Shown: positions 1-8,639, counted from the stretch's first letter. The stretch is 18,542 nt of DNA from an uncultured Ruminiclostridium sp. (GCA_934462775.1 CAKSIR010000034.1:1-18542), one strand, 5' to 3'. Notes: generated by a model not told the origin, from the sequence alone. Numbers and translations are program-made.

Positions 1-96
1 CGACTTCTGCGGAAGTCGGCTTAGGGCTTTGCCCTAAGTACCCACCACTTTTTGAAAAAAGTGGACAAAAACTTTAAATCTGTCTTTTTCGACAGA
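1..96. repeat. Row of four compact hairpins in the leading intergenic region
   Basis: Four inverted repeats follow one another. Stem 1-7/12-18 has a TGCG loop. Stem 20-27/31-38 (CTTAGGGC) has a TTT loop. Stem 45-52/57-64 (CCACTTTT) has a very small A/T loop. Stem 79-84/91-96 (TCTGTC) has a T-rich loop. A weaker GTCC/GGAC hairpin sits at 109-120. No reading frame fits them. The row resembles the hairpins at the other end of the window. It may be a dispersed intergenic repeat or the terminator region of a gene to the left, outside the window. From 121 to 210 I see only AT-rich sequence with nothing assignable. Confidence 0.55.
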
Positions 97-210
97 CTGA
101 AAAGTGCTGTCCGTTTGGACGGGATTTTTATGCAAATTATCTCAATCATTACTTTCATAGACTTTTTTTTGTGCAACAATACAAATGTGCATTATTACAA
201 GAAATGAATG

Positions 211-239
211 TTGATTTTTTGGTAAAAAAATGATAAAAT
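211..239 (+). promoter_or_regulatory. SigA-type promoter of the chemotaxis receptor gene
   Basis: A TTGATT -35 box (211-216) and a TAAAAT -10 box (234-239) are separated by exactly 17 nt. The predicted transcript start near 246 leaves a leader of about 80 nt. I see no c-di-GMP riboswitch consensus in that leader and no clear sigma-28 motility promoter. Confidence 0.6.
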
Positions 240-324
240 AAAAGATCGAACGGCTTTTAATGAAAGTAACGTCTATAAATGACTGTAATTAAAAGTCAAA
301 TCAAATTTTACAGGAGAAAAAGCA

Positions 325-2034
325 ATGAAAAATCTAAAGATTTCAAAAAAGATCATTTGCACGTTTGCGGTTGTACTGCTACTGACATTCGTTCTGGGTG
401 TTGTTTCCCTGATATCTACAAACGACATAGCTTCAACGTCTGATAATTACGTTAATATATCTATTCCGGCTTTGTCAAATCTTGAAGAAGCCAGACGTTA
501 CATCAGAATATTCCAGGCTAATATTCTGAAAGCAGTCTGCACTGACAATAAGGCTGATCTCGACAAATATGTTGAAGAAATAAACACCGACCGAGAAGCT
601 TTCTTCTCACATCTCGACAGCTTCCTTGAATATGATCCTCAGTTTTCAGACAAGGTAGAAAATATCCACACAATTATGGACGATGCGGCTTCTATCCGTG
701 AAGAAATAATAGAATCAAGCGCAAAATTCACCTATGAGAGCAATCTTGAAGCGTATTCCCTGTATCTGAACGACTACGAGCCAAATCTTACAGAAGTTAC
801 AAGCATTCTTGAAAACCTTACCACTGAACTCGGAGAAGCAATCAACACAAGATACAATAATGCACAGAGCACGAAAACATTCAATATCGTAATTATAGTC
901 ACCGTCGTCGTGGTTGCCGCTGTACTCGTAGTTGTTCTCACAGTGATACTCACAAAGGCAATCGTTCCTCCCATTACTCAGATTGTAGATTCTATGAACC
1001 TTATCGCAAACGGTTTGCTTAAAGAGGCTGACGGCACCATTACATACCGCTCCAAGGACGAAATAGGCGTACTTGCACACGCTGCAAGAAAGGTCATCAG
1101 ATTCTTCCAGAACGTGCTTCCCAGCATTTCAGACGTATGCAGAAACTACGGCAACGGGAACTTCAACTGCACCTGTGAGAATTACGAAAGCTACGTCGGC
1201 GAAACCAGCGAAATCCGCGACAGCCTCATGTATGTCCGTGACAACCTTTCCGCCGCACTTGCGAATGTTGACCAGGCTTCCAACCAGCTGCTGAGCGGCG
1301 CTGGCGAAGTTGCGTCCGGTGCCCAGTCTCTTGCACAGGGAGCAACGGAGCAGGCGTCCTCCATCCAGGAACTTTCTGAAACTATCACGTCTATTTCCGA
1401 CGCTATTAAGGAAAATTCCGAGAATGCAGCAGAAGCAAGTGAAAAGGCAAATGCCGCAGGAGCGGAAGTACAGGAAGTAAACACAATGATGTCAGAACTC
1501 GTCAGCGCAATGCATGAGATCAGCGAGTTCTCCGGCGAAACCAAGAAAATTGTCAAGACTATCGAGGACATCGCATTCCAGACAAATATCCTTTCACTCA
1601 ACGCTGCCATTGAAGCTGCAAGAGCAGGCGCGGCAGGAAAGGGATTCGCGGTAGTTGCCGAAGAAGTAAGGAACCTTGCAGGAAAATCTGCCGAGGCTGC
1701 TAAGAACACAACACGGATCATCGAAAGCACCGTCAATTCCATCGTCAGCGGAAATCAGCTCTGCGCCGAAGTTGCTGAAAAGATGAACAAGGTCGGCGAA
1801 ACAGCCGGCAAGGTTACGGTCATAAACAACAAGATTGCCGATTCTTCCAAGAAAGCCGCTGACTCCATCGTCAAGGTTACAATCGGAGTTGACCAGATAT
1901 CAAATGTCGTTCAGACAAACTCTGCTACATCTGAACAGTCTGCTGCCGCTTCCGAAGAGTTGAGCAGCCAGGCTAATATGCTGAAGGAACTTGTTAAGAA
2001 GTTCTCACTTTACAATCCTTCAACGCAGGCATAA
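325..2034 (+). CDS. Methyl-accepting chemotaxis protein, membrane-spanning
   Basis: This is a transmembrane chemoreceptor that would signal to CheA/CheW. Membrane segment 1 covers residues about 9-30. A helical extracellular sensor domain of the four-helix-bundle type covers about 31-185. Membrane segment 2 (186-209) is very rich in V and I. A HAMP domain follows at about 210-263, and a second HAMP-like stretch (264-310) is common in clostridial receptors. The long signalling coiled coil runs to about 560. Its conserved hairpin tip is clear at 416-452, including [10 protein letters not shown] and [12 protein letters not shown]. The C-terminus has no CheR-docking pentapeptide. The start is supported by AGGAGA at 312-317, seven bases upstream. 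It is a single-gene unit with its own promoter and terminator, and no che or flagellar gene lies nearby, so it works with a chemosensory array encoded elsewhere. The ligand cannot be read from the sequence. Confidence 0.95.
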   Translation: MKNLKISKKIICTFAVVLLLTFVLGVVSLISTNDIASTSDNYVNISIPALSNLEEARRYIRIFQANILKAVCTDNKADLDKYVEEINTDREAFFSHLDSFLEYDPQFSDKVENIHTIMDDAASIREEIIESSAKFTYESNLEAYSLYLNDYEPNLTEVTSILENLTTELGEAINTRYNNAQSTKTFNIVIIVTVVVVAAVLVVVLTVILTKAIVPPITQIVDSMNLIANGLLKEADGTITYRSKDEIGVLAHAARKVIRFFQNVLPSISDVCRNYGNGNFNCTCENYESYVGETSEIRDSLMYVRDNLSAALANVDQASNQLLSGAGEVASGAQSLAQGATEQASSIQELSETITSISDAIKENSENAAEASEKANAAGAEVQEVNTMMSELVSAMHEISEFSGETKKIVKTIEDIAFQTNILSLNAAIEAARAGAAGKGFAVVAEEVRNLAGKSAEAAKNTTRIIESTVNSIVSGNQLCAEVAEKMNKVGETAGKVTVINNKIADSSKKAADSIVKVTIGVDQISNVVQTNSATSEQSAAASEELSSQANMLKELVKKFSLYNPSTQA

Positions 2035-2058
2035 TAATCATACTTATCAATATTCAAA

Positions 2059-2092
2059 AGGCTCTGATGAAAATCAGAGCCTCAGACTTTTT
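2059..2092 (+). terminator. Rho-independent terminator after the chemoreceptor gene
   Basis: The 9-bp stem AGGCTCTGA/TCAGAGCCT (2059-2067/2074-2082) has the loop TGAAAA. A short CAGAC gap is followed by five T at 2088-2092. It lies 25 nt after the stop codon. Confidence 0.75.
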
Positions 2093-2109
2093 CCGTAATT
2101 ATTCAGCGC

Positions 2110-2151
2110 AAAAATTTCGTCCGCCTGTTTCATAAGGCGGACGAAATTTTT
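2110..2151 (-). terminator. Terminator of the valS operon, probably bidirectional
   Basis: A 16-bp perfect stem (2110-2125/2136-2151, core TTTCGTCCGCC) has A/T ends on both sides, so it can stop transcription in either direction. On the minus strand it starts 13 nt after the valS stop. It is also a backstop for the convergent chemoreceptor transcript. Confidence 0.85.
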
Positions 2152-2163
2152 ATTTCTTTATGC

Positions 2164-4800
2164 TCACTTCTTCAGCGCGGCAATCGACTCGTTGATTTTT
2201 GCCATCTTTTCCTCGGCTTTTGCAAGCTTTGCACGCTCGTTTTCGATCTGCTGTGCAGGAGCCTTTGACAGGAAGCCCTGATTGCTCAGCTTGCCCGACA
2301 GGAACGCAATGTCCTTTTCAGCCGCTTTCTTTTCCTTTTCAAGGCGCGCAAGCTCCTTTTCGGTGTCAACCAGCTCGCCCATTGGCATGAACACTCTTGC
2401 GCTTGCGGTTACAACCGTTACCATGCTGTCCGCTGCGTCCGCCTTTTCGGAAACGTGCAGCTCGCCTGCTCCCGCAAGCTTTTCAAAGAACGCGGCGCAG
2501 GACTTGAACAGCTCTGTTTCCGCTGTTTCAACGTACATTGTTACCTTCTTTGACGGCGGAACGTTAAGCTCGTTTCTCTGAACGCGGATTGCCTTGATTG
2601 TGTCGATAATCTTGGCGAAATCCTGCTCCTCCTTGGCAAAGTTCAGCTTTTCATCGTATTCGCACCACTTGGAAATCATGATGCTCTCAGGCTGACTGCC
2701 GTGCGGAATTGACTGCCAGATTTCCTCTGTGATAAACGGCATGAACGGGTGGAGCAGCTTTAAGAAGCCCTGCATTACATAAACAAGCACGTTCTGCGCA
2801 GCTCTTGCCGTTTCGCCGCCCTGCGCAATTCTCGGCTTTGTAAGCTCGATGTACCAGTCGCAGTAAACGTCCCAGATAAAGTCGTAGATGTTCTGGATAG
2901 CGATACCAAGCTCAAAATTGTCTAAATTGTCGGTTACGTCCTTAACAAGGTTGTTGAACAGGGTGATAATCCACTTGTCCTCGATCGGCATATTTTCGGG
3001 AAGAACAGCGTCCTCCATATCCTCGGGCAGATTCATCAGAACGTATCTTGACGCGTTCCACAGCTTGTTTGCGAAGTTTCTGCTTGCAGTTACCTTTGTG
3101 CTTGTCCAGCGCATATCGTTGCCGGGAGCGTTGCCTGTTACAAGGGTCAGTCTTAATGCGTCAGCGCCGTAGTCGCGGATAATTTCCAGCGGGTCAACGC
3201 CGTTGCCCAGTGACTTTGACATCTTGCGTCCCTGATCGTCGCGGACCAGACCGTGGATAAGAACGTGGTCGAAAGGCTTTACGCCTGTATGCTCAAGTCC
3301 CGAGAAAATCATTCTTGCAACCCAGAACGGGATAATATCGTAGCCTGTTACCAGGGTATTTGTGGGGTAGAAATATTCAAGATCAGGCGTCTTGTTCGGC
3401 CAGCCTAAGGTTGAGAACGGCCATAAAGCGGAGCTGAACCATGTATCCAGCGTATCCTCGTCCTGCTTCATAGGCGCGCCGCACTTGGGGCAAACGTCAA
3501 CGCTTGCTGCGCTGATAAGCTCGTGGCAGCATTCGGGATTTGTGCAGTAGTATGCAGGGATTCTGTGACCCCACCATAACTGACGGGAAATGCACCAGTC
3601 GCGGATATTCTCCATCCAATAGAGGTAGCCGTTTTCAAAGCGCTTAGGAACGTACTTCAGCTCGCCGCTCTTAACAACGTCAATGGCAGGCTGCGCAAGC
3701 TCCTTCATCTTAACGAACCACTGCTTTGAAACCATTGGCTCAACAACGGTGTGGCAGCGCTGGCAGGTTCCTACTCGGTGAGGCATTTCCTCAACCTTAA
3801 CAAGCAGTCCCTGCGCCTCTAAGTCGGCGACCATTGCCTTTCTTGCCTCGTATCTGTCCATTCCTGCGTACTTGCCGCCGAATTCCTCGTTAATGGTTGC
3901 GTCCTCGTTCATTATCGTGAGAACAGGCAGATTATGGCGCAGACCGACCTCGTAGTCGTTAGGGTCGTGGGCGGGAGTGATTTTTACAACGCCCGTACCG
4001 AAGTCCATTTCAACATAATCGTCCGCAATAACAGGGATTTCTCTGTCGGTAAGGGGCAGCTTAACCATCTTGCCAACGATGTCCTTGTATCTTTCGTCCT
4101 TTGGATTAACCGCAACGGCAGTATCGCCAAGGAGGGTTTCGGGACGGGTTGTTGCAAGCTCTACATAGCCCGAGCCGTCTGCAAGCGGGTATCTGATATG
4201 CCAGAAGTGACCCTGCTGATCCTCGTACTCGCATTCAATGTCGGAGATAGAGGTTTTGCAGTTAGGACACCAGTTGATGATTCTCTTTCCATGATAAATA
4301 TAGCCCTTATTGTAAAGGTCGATGAACACCTTCTGTACAGCCTCGGAGCAGCCCTCGTCAAGGGTGAATCTCTCTCTGTCCCAGTCGCAGGAGGAGCCTA
4401 ACTTCTTCAGCTGGTTAACGATTTTGCCGCCGTAAAGGCGCTTCCACTCCCAAGCTCTTTCGAGGAAGCCGTCGCGTCCCACGTCGTCCTTTGTAAGTCC
4501 CTCGGCTTTCATTGCGGCAACGATTTTAGCCTCGGTTGCAATTGACGCATGGTCGGTGCCCGGGAGCCAGAGTGCGGAGTAGCCCTGCATTCTCTTCCAG
4601 CGGATAAGAATATCCTGCAAGGTTTCATCGAGAGCGTGACCCATGTGGAGCTGACCTGTGATGTTTGGAGGGGGAATTACGATTGTGTAGGGCTTCTTCT
4701 TAGGGTCGATTTCTGCGTGGAAATACTTCTTTTCTTCCCACTCGTGATAAATTCTGTCCTCGAAATCCTTCGGGGAGTAGGTTTTTGCCAATTCTTTCAT
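2164..4800 (-). CDS. valS: Valine--tRNA ligase (class I)
   Basis: This cytoplasmic enzyme charges tRNA-Val with valine and edits mischarged threonine. The 878-residue length is normal for the family. The class I nucleotide-binding signature PPPNITGQLHMGH is at residues 43-55 and KMSKS at 526-530. The editing domain lies at about 190-340, with TTRPETLLGDTAV at 217-229. Cysteine pairs typical of zinc sites are seen at C178/C181, C346/C349 and C437/C440. The anticodon-binding domain runs from about 600 to 750. The C-terminal tRNA-binding coiled coil is at about 811-878 and is rich in E and K. An AAAGGA ribosome site (4810-4815) fixes the start. It is the last gene of a five-gene operon, 52 nt after rqcH. 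That gap is too short for a T-box leader, so expression probably follows the operon promoter at 8285-8313. Confidence 0.98.
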   Translation of the reverse strand: MKELAKTYSPKDFEDRIYHEWEEKKYFHAEIDPKKKPYTIVIPPPNITGQLHMGHALDETLQDILIRWKRMQGYSALWLPGTDHASIATEAKIVAAMKAEGLTKDDVGRDGFLERAWEWKRLYGGKIVNQLKKLGSSCDWDRERFTLDEGCSEAVQKVFIDLYNKGYIYHGKRIINWCPNCKTSISDIECEYEDQQGHFWHIRYPLADGSGYVELATTRPETLLGDTAVAVNPKDERYKDIVGKMVKLPLTDREIPVIADDYVEMDFGTGVVKITPAHDPNDYEVGLRHNLPVLTIMNEDATINEEFGGKYAGMDRYEARKAMVADLEAQGLLVKVEEMPHRVGTCQRCHTVVEPMVSKQWFVKMKELAQPAIDVVKSGELKYVPKRFENGYLYWMENIRDWCISRQLWWGHRIPAYYCTNPECCHELISAASVDVCPKCGAPMKQDEDTLDTWFSSALWPFSTLGWPNKTPDLEYFYPTNTLVTGYDIIPFWVARMIFSGLEHTGVKPFDHVLIHGLVRDDQGRKMSKSLGNGVDPLEIIRDYGADALRLTLVTGNAPGNDMRWTSTKVTASRNFANKLWNASRYVLMNLPEDMEDAVLPENMPIEDKWIITLFNNLVKDVTDNLDNFELGIAIQNIYDFIWDVYCDWYIELTKPRIAQGGETARAAQNVLVYVMQGFLKLLHPFMPFITEEIWQSIPHGSQPESIMISKWCEYDEKLNFAKEEQDFAKIIDTIKAIRVQRNELNVPPSKKVTMYVETAETELFKSCAAFFEKLAGAGELHVSEKADAADSMVTVVTASARVFMPMGELVDTEKELARLEKEKKAAEKDIAFLSGKLSNQGFLSKAPAQQIENERAKLAKAEEKMAKINESIAALKK

Positions 4801-4852
4801 CAGTGAAAGTCCTTTCTTATGTTAAGTGTATTATTTATGTGAAGCAATCGAG

Positions 4853-6613
4853 CTATATCTTCAATCTCTCGTACAGCTCCTCATCGGGATTAACCAGTAT
4901 CGTTTTATTATTTGTGAATATCACCATGCCCGGTTTTGCGCCGTTAGGCTTTTTCACAAATTTACAGCGCGTATAATCTACCGCCACCTTTGTGCTTTCC
5001 CTTGCCTTTGAGCAATATGCCGCAAGAGTCGCCGCCTGCACGATTGTATTGTCGGGAACGTCCTTTCCGTCGCACAGTATAATGGTGTGGGAGCCGGGGA
5101 TATTCTGGGTGTGCAGCCACATATCGCCCGCCTTGGCGGTTTTCAGCGTAAGCTTATCGTTCTGTATATTGTTCCTGCCCACAAGTATGTCAAAGCCGTC
5201 GTCGGAGCGGAATTTCAGCGGCGGCAGCGCCTTCTGATTCTTCTGCGTCTGACCTTTTCCCTTGCGGATATAGCCTGTTTCCATCAGCTCGGCGCGAATC
5301 TCGTTCAGCTCGCTTTCGCCTGTGGTGCGGCTTGCCTCGTCAAAAACGCTGTCGATGTAGACAAGCTCCTGCTCGCCCTGCTTTATCAGGGCGGTAAGCA
5401 TTTTCTCGGCGGTATCCAGCTTTTTATACTCGTTGTAATATTTCTGGGCGTTCTGGGCAGGGGTAAGCCGCACGTCAAGCTTGATTGTCTGCTGCTCGCC
5501 CGTGTAGTAATTGTCGGCTGCAAGCTCGTTCATGCCCTTTTCCATGCGGTAGATGTTTGCGTTTATAAGGTCGCCGCAGACTCGGAAAACCTCCCGCTCC
5601 CTGCAGCTTTCAAGCTCCTGCCTTTGCAGCTCAAGCTTTCGCGCAGTGCGCTCGTAGGCGTTGACGATAAGCTTCATCAGATCTCCCGAACGCTGCTTAA
5701 GGCGCTCCGCATTGGCTCTGCCGCTGAAAAAGCGGTCAAGGAGCGTGTTTGCGGTGGGGTACTCCGAAACTATCATTTCGTTTCCGTACTGCTCAATGTT
5801 CATAAAGCAGAAGTCCTTCGGCTTGTTCTGCAAGTCGCTTACAACGGTGAATTTTCCCTCGCCGTTCATGGCGTTCCGCGCTTTTTTAAGGAAGAACAGC
5901 AGCCTTTCCCGCTGCTCGGCGGTTAATTCCGCAACGGAAATATCCACGTCCCTTGCGGTGTAGAATGAACATTCCCTTGCGAAAATCGGGGAAATTCCCT
6001 CGAAAATTTTCAGCATTGCCTTGGCGAGCTTAAGGGGCATATTTTCGTCAAGCGCCGCCATTACCTGCTCCTCGGTGCAGCTCAGCAGATTGAGCCTTTC
6101 CTCCCTTGGCGGCAGCTGGTAGAGTATGCCGGGGAGAATACGTCTTACCGAGGAAATGTCGTCGGTAACGCGCTTTACTGCGTCAACCACCCGCCACTGT
6201 CCGTCCTTTTGGGTCAGCAGGATTATGTTGCTGCATTTTCCCATTATTTCAACGGCAACGCGGTTAGCGACAATGTCGCCAATTTCGTTGGTACATTCAA
6301 AATCGAAGTTGATAATGCGCTCAAGACCGTCCTGACCTATGTCGGTAAGCCGTCCGCCGCCTAAATGCTTTCTCATCAGCATACAGAACATGGGGGGCGC
6401 TTTCGGGTTTTCGGGAGTCTGGGAAGTGAGGCAGGCGCGCGCCGAGGAGGTGTTGGCGCTGAGCAGTATTTTTTCCGCTCCGCCAAAGGTGCGGATCGTG
6501 ATGATTATTTCCTCGCGGGACGGCTGATGAATCTTGTCCACTCTGCCGCCGATAAGCTTCCTTGCCAGCATTTCCTCCCGTACTATATGGAGATATGCTC
6601 CGTCTAAAGACAT
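4853..6613 (-). CDS. rqcH: RqcH, NFACT-family ribosome quality control factor
   Basis: It is the bacterial Rqc2/NEMF homologue (often annotated as fibronectin-binding FbpA). In Bacillus it binds split 50S subunits carrying stalled peptidyl-tRNA and, with RqcP, adds C-terminal alanine tails that mark the peptide for degradation. The NFACT-N domain starts at residue 1 (GGRVDKIHQP at 22-31). A middle helical and coiled-coil region spans about 290-440. The NFACT-R domain is at about 473-576, with DMWLHTQNIPGSH (497-509) and KKPNGAKPG (554-562). The full length of 586 residues is normal. An AAAGGAA site (6625-6631) lies 11 nt upstream of the start. In the NFACT-N region, where Bacillus RqcH has an Asp-Arg pair needed for tailing, this protein has E98-R99. 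It follows the Nif3 gene by 27 nt in the operon. A role in proteome quality control is confident from homology. Confidence 0.95.
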   Translation of the reverse strand: MSLDGAYLHIVREEMLARKLIGGRVDKIHQPSREEIIITIRTFGGAEKILLSANTSSARACLTSQTPENPKAPPMFCMLMRKHLGGGRLTDIGQDGLERIINFDFECTNEIGDIVANRVAVEIMGKCSNIILLTQKDGQWRVVDAVKRVTDDISSVRRILPGILYQLPPREERLNLLSCTEEQVMAALDENMPLKLAKAMLKIFEGISPIFARECSFYTARDVDISVAELTAEQRERLLFFLKKARNAMNGEGKFTVVSDLQNKPKDFCFMNIEQYGNEMIVSEYPTANTLLDRFFSGRANAERLKQRSGDLMKLIVNAYERTARKLELQRQELESCREREVFRVCGDLINANIYRMEKGMNELAADNYYTGEQQTIKLDVRLTPAQNAQKYYNEYKKLDTAEKMLTALIKQGEQELVYIDSVFDEASRTTGESELNEIRAELMETGYIRKGKGQTQKNQKALPPLKFRSDDGFDILVGRNNIQNDKLTLKTAKAGDMWLHTQNIPGSHTIILCDGKDVPDNTIVQAATLAAYCSKARESTKVAVDYTRCKFVKKPNGAKPGMVIFTNNKTILVNPDEELYERLKI

Positions 6614-6640
6614 TTTCTGACCTGTTCCTTTGTGATATAT

Positions 6641-7411
6641 TTATACATATCTGCAAATATCCGTGTTGCTGTCGGGAACAAACACGTCCACAAGCGGGAA
6701 CTGCTGTTCGATAAGCGACGCAAGATAGCTGCTCATGATGTTTTCTGTGTGGAAGTGGCCTGCGTCAATAACGGACAGACCCTTGTTCTGCGCTTCAACA
6801 AAGCTTGACCACTTGATGTCCCCGGTGATAAGCGCGTCGCAGCCCTTGGAAAGCGCAGCCGCGATAACCGAGTTTCCCGCGCCGGAGCAGAGTGCCACCT
6901 TTTTAATGGTGCTGCCCGCGTCGCTGTATCTGACCTGCTGACAGTCGAAAGCGGTCTTGCACATTTCCGCAAGGCACTTAGCCGTTGTGTCAAAGGTCAG
7001 CTCCGCAACTCTGCCGTAGCCTGTGCCGTCGGAGTTCACGACCTCTAAAACCTCGCTGCCCTTTATGTCGAGCAGCTCGAGCATAAGGTCGGTGACGCTG
7101 CCGCTTGCCGCCATATCAAGGTTGGTGTGGGCGCAGATTGCGCTTATGCCGCTTGAGATAAGGCTGTAAACCGGGTTTCCCACCAGCACGTTTTTCAGCG
7201 GATTGAAGATAACGGGGTGATGTGAAATGATAAGGCTTACGCCAAGCTTTGCAGCCTCGTCAACCACCTCGTTGGTTATATCAAGACAGACAGCGATTCT
7301 GTGAACATCTGCGTCTGGATTTCCGACCAGCAGCCCCGAATTGTCGAAGCTGTCCTGTGATGAAAAGGGAGCAAGGGTGTTGATATACTCGTAAATATCT
7401 CTTACTGTCAT
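6641..7411 (-). CDS. Nif3-like dinuclear metal center protein (YqfO/YbgI family)
   Basis: This family forms hexameric rings with two metal ions per subunit. Its biochemical role is unsettled, and some members are annotated as GTP cyclohydrolase I type 2. All expected metal ligands are present: H64-H65 in SHHPVIF, D99 in AHTNLD, and H219 and E223 in GHFHTEN. The N-terminal signature DSFDNSGLLVGNP (20-32) is typical. At 256 residues it is the short form, without the PII-like insert found in the Bacillus YqfO. An AAAGGAC ribosome site at 7421-7427 supports the start. The gene sits 18 nt after trmK, a gene order also seen in Bacillus (yqfN-yqfO) and many other Firmicutes. A link with TrmK is suggested by this conserved pairing but is not shown here. 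Confidence 0.93.
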   Translation of the reverse strand: MTVRDIYEYINTLAPFSSQDSFDNSGLLVGNPDADVHRIAVCLDITNEVVDEAAKLGVSLIISHHPVIFNPLKNVLVGNPVYSLISSGISAICAHTNLDMAASGSVTDLMLELLDIKGSEVLEVVNSDGTGYGRVAELTFDTTAKCLAEMCKTAFDCQQVRYSDAGSTIKKVALCSGAGNSVIAAALSKGCDALITGDIKWSSFVEAQNKGLSVIDAGHFHTENIMSSYLASLIEQQFPLVDVFVPDSNTDICRYV

Positions 7412-7429
7412 GTCTTAACTGTCCTTTCG

Positions 7430-8050
7430 TTAATGTAAGCGCTGCCTTACCTTTTCGGCAAGGAGGCGGTATTTTTCGCTGCCAAGCCCCATTTTATCAA
7501 GGGCGGCAAGCTGTTTTTCTATATAAGCCCTGTCGGTATTCTTGCCGAAAAAGGCGGTTTCATCGTCAATTTCGGCGCGCTTTCCCGTGTATCTGCCGTG
7601 GATAACGGTGTAGCACTTGCCGTGCGCATGGGCAGTGCGTTCGGTGATTATTTCAAAGCCGTTTCCGTACATGGAACGGCGCAGCTCCTCCGCCTTAGTC
7701 ATGGGCTGGAGAATACAGCGGAAATCATCGGAAAGAAATGTACATTCGGACAGGATTCGCCCGATAAGCTCGCCGCCCATTCCCGCGATTATCACGTCCT
7801 CGGCAAAGGGGATATTTTTCAGCCCGTCCGACTTCACAAGGGTAATTCCTCCGCAGCCGTACTGGGCAATGGTTTCCTTTGCGGAAAGCAGCGGTCCGTC
7901 GTTTATGTCGCTGGCGATAACGCTGACAGCGCCCTGCTGAATAAGCCAGCAGGGCAGCAGCGCATGATCTGTTCCCACGTCGCAGATTATTTTGTCAAGT
8001 CGGGCAAATTCTCCGCAGGCGAGAAGCCTTTCGTCAAGTCTGACGTTCAT
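7430..8050 (-). CDS. trmK: tRNA (adenine(22)-N1)-methyltransferase
   Basis: TrmK methylates N1 of A22 in the D-loop region of several bacterial tRNAs using S-adenosylmethionine. The SAM-binding start DVGTDHALLP is at residues 24-33 and the acidic ribose-binding motif at 48-53 (DINDGP). IAGMGGELIGRIL is at 88-100 and LQPM at 114-117. A C-terminal helical coiled coil at about 165-206 is also typical. The length of 206 residues is slightly short but complete. The start overlaps the stop of the upstream DUF1858 gene in a TGATG arrangement. No strong ribosome site precedes it, so translation is probably coupled to that gene. It is followed by the Nif3 gene, its usual partner. Confidence 0.93.
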   Translation of the reverse strand: MNVRLDERLLACGEFARLDKIICDVGTDHALLPCWLIQQGAVSVIASDINDGPLLSAKETIAQYGCGGITLVKSDGLKNIPFAEDVIIAGMGGELIGRILSECTFLSDDFRCILQPMTKAEELRRSMYGNGFEIITERTAHAHGKCYTVIHGRYTGKRAEIDDETAFFGKNTDRAYIEKQLAALDKMGLGSEKYRLLAEKVRQRLH

Positions 8051-8250
8051 CAGCCGTTGAGAGCCTTGTTCAGCTTTTCAACCAGCTCGTCGGCGTTTGT
8101 GCCGTGAACCGCGCAGGCTTCGGCAACGCTTTCGCCCCTTGCGGACGGGCAGCCTAAGCAGTGCATACCTATTTCAAAGAAGAAGGGTGCAGCAGCCTCG
8201 CCGTTGAAGTCAAGAATATCGCCGATAATTGTATCTTTTGTAATTACCAT
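8050..8250 (-). CDS. DUF1858 small redox-disulfide domain protein
   Basis: This 66-residue protein matches the DUF1858 family, also called the hybrid-cluster-protein-associated redox disulfide domain. The hallmark is the CxxC pair C31-L-G-C34 just after a hydrophobic helix (FFFEIGMHCLGCP). A third cysteine, C46, lies downstream. No membrane segment or metal enzyme domain is present. The family is thought to handle thiol redox or iron-sulfur chemistry, but its exact function is not established. It is the first gene of the operon with trmK, the Nif3 gene, rqcH and valS. The start is set by GAAAGGAG (8261-8268), 10 nt upstream. Confidence 0.88.
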   Translation of the reverse strand: MVITKDTIIGDILDFNGEAAAPFFFEIGMHCLGCPSARGESVAEACAVHGTNADELVEKLNKALNG

Positions 8251-8284
8251 TATTTTAAAACTCCTTTCGATGATATGTAGTTTT

Positions 8285-8313
8285 ATTATACACCATTATT
8301 ATATAAAAAACAA
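8285..8313 (-). promoter_or_regulatory. Promoter of the DUF1858-trmK-Nif3-rqcH-valS operon
   Basis: Read on the minus strand, TTGTTT (8313-8308) and TATAAT (8290-8285) are 17 nt apart. The predicted start is near 8278, giving a leader of about 28 nt, too short for a T-box or other riboswitch. A TCGGAA/TTCCGA inverted repeat at 8343-8356 lies about 30 nt upstream of the -35 box and could be an activator site. Confidence 0.75.
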
Positions 8314-8584
8314 GGGTTTTTGATTTTATAAGACCATTGCGTTCGGAAAATTCCGACTTTGAGGAGGTTTTGCACCTTATGGCGGCAGACGCGTGCGGAT
8401 TTGTATGCAGCGGCAGACGCTTAGTATCGAAACAAATGGGCACAGCAGGAATATTATGTCATATAATGGAATAATATTCGTGACTTTGCTGTGCTTAGAC
8501 GCAGGTTTTGCATAATATTTGTTAATTTTGTTAAAAAACAATGGTCGATAATCAACAAAATAGTTGTTATTTATTACAATATGG
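8314..8584. promoter_or_regulatory. Structured divergent intergenic region with operator-like repeats
   Basis: Three repeats are visible. A TCGGAA-AA-TTCCGA inverted repeat is at 8343-8356. A direct repeat GCGGCAGACGC occurs at 8382-8392 and 8410-8420, 28 nt apart. A large two-part palindrome has its outer arms GCACAGCA/TGCTGTGC at 8440-8447/8487-8494 and inner arms GAATATTAT/ATAATATTC at 8449-8457/8471-8479. No T run follows the palindrome, so it is not a terminator. Its position between two divergent promoters suggests regulator binding, possibly by the adjacent WYL protein. That is inference. Confidence 0.5.
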
Positions 8585-8613
8585 TTGAAATTGCCAGCGC
8601 ACGGCGGTATAAT
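8585..8613 (+). promoter_or_regulatory. Promoter of the WYL regulator gene
   Basis: TTGAAA (8585-8590) and TATAAT (8608-8613) are separated by 17 nt, close to the SigA consensus. The predicted start near 8620 leaves a leader of about 20 nt. Confidence 0.8.
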
Positions 8614-8639
8614 AGAAAAAACTTTTTTGAGGAGAAATG

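Noticed and set aside
240..324. c-di-GMP riboswitch in the chemoreceptor leader
   Set aside because: Such riboswitches are often found before chemoreceptor genes, but the leader is only about 80 nt and shows none of the conserved tetraloop-receptor or binding-core sequence.
4801..4852. T-box leader before valS
   Set aside because: Only 52 nt separate rqcH and valS, with no antiterminator TGGN element or terminator hairpin.
5087..5926. Long open frame opposite rqcH (279 codons)
   Set aside because: It lies fully antisense to a confidently identified gene, has no ribosome site, and its product has no recognisable domain. It reflects GC-rich third positions of rqcH.
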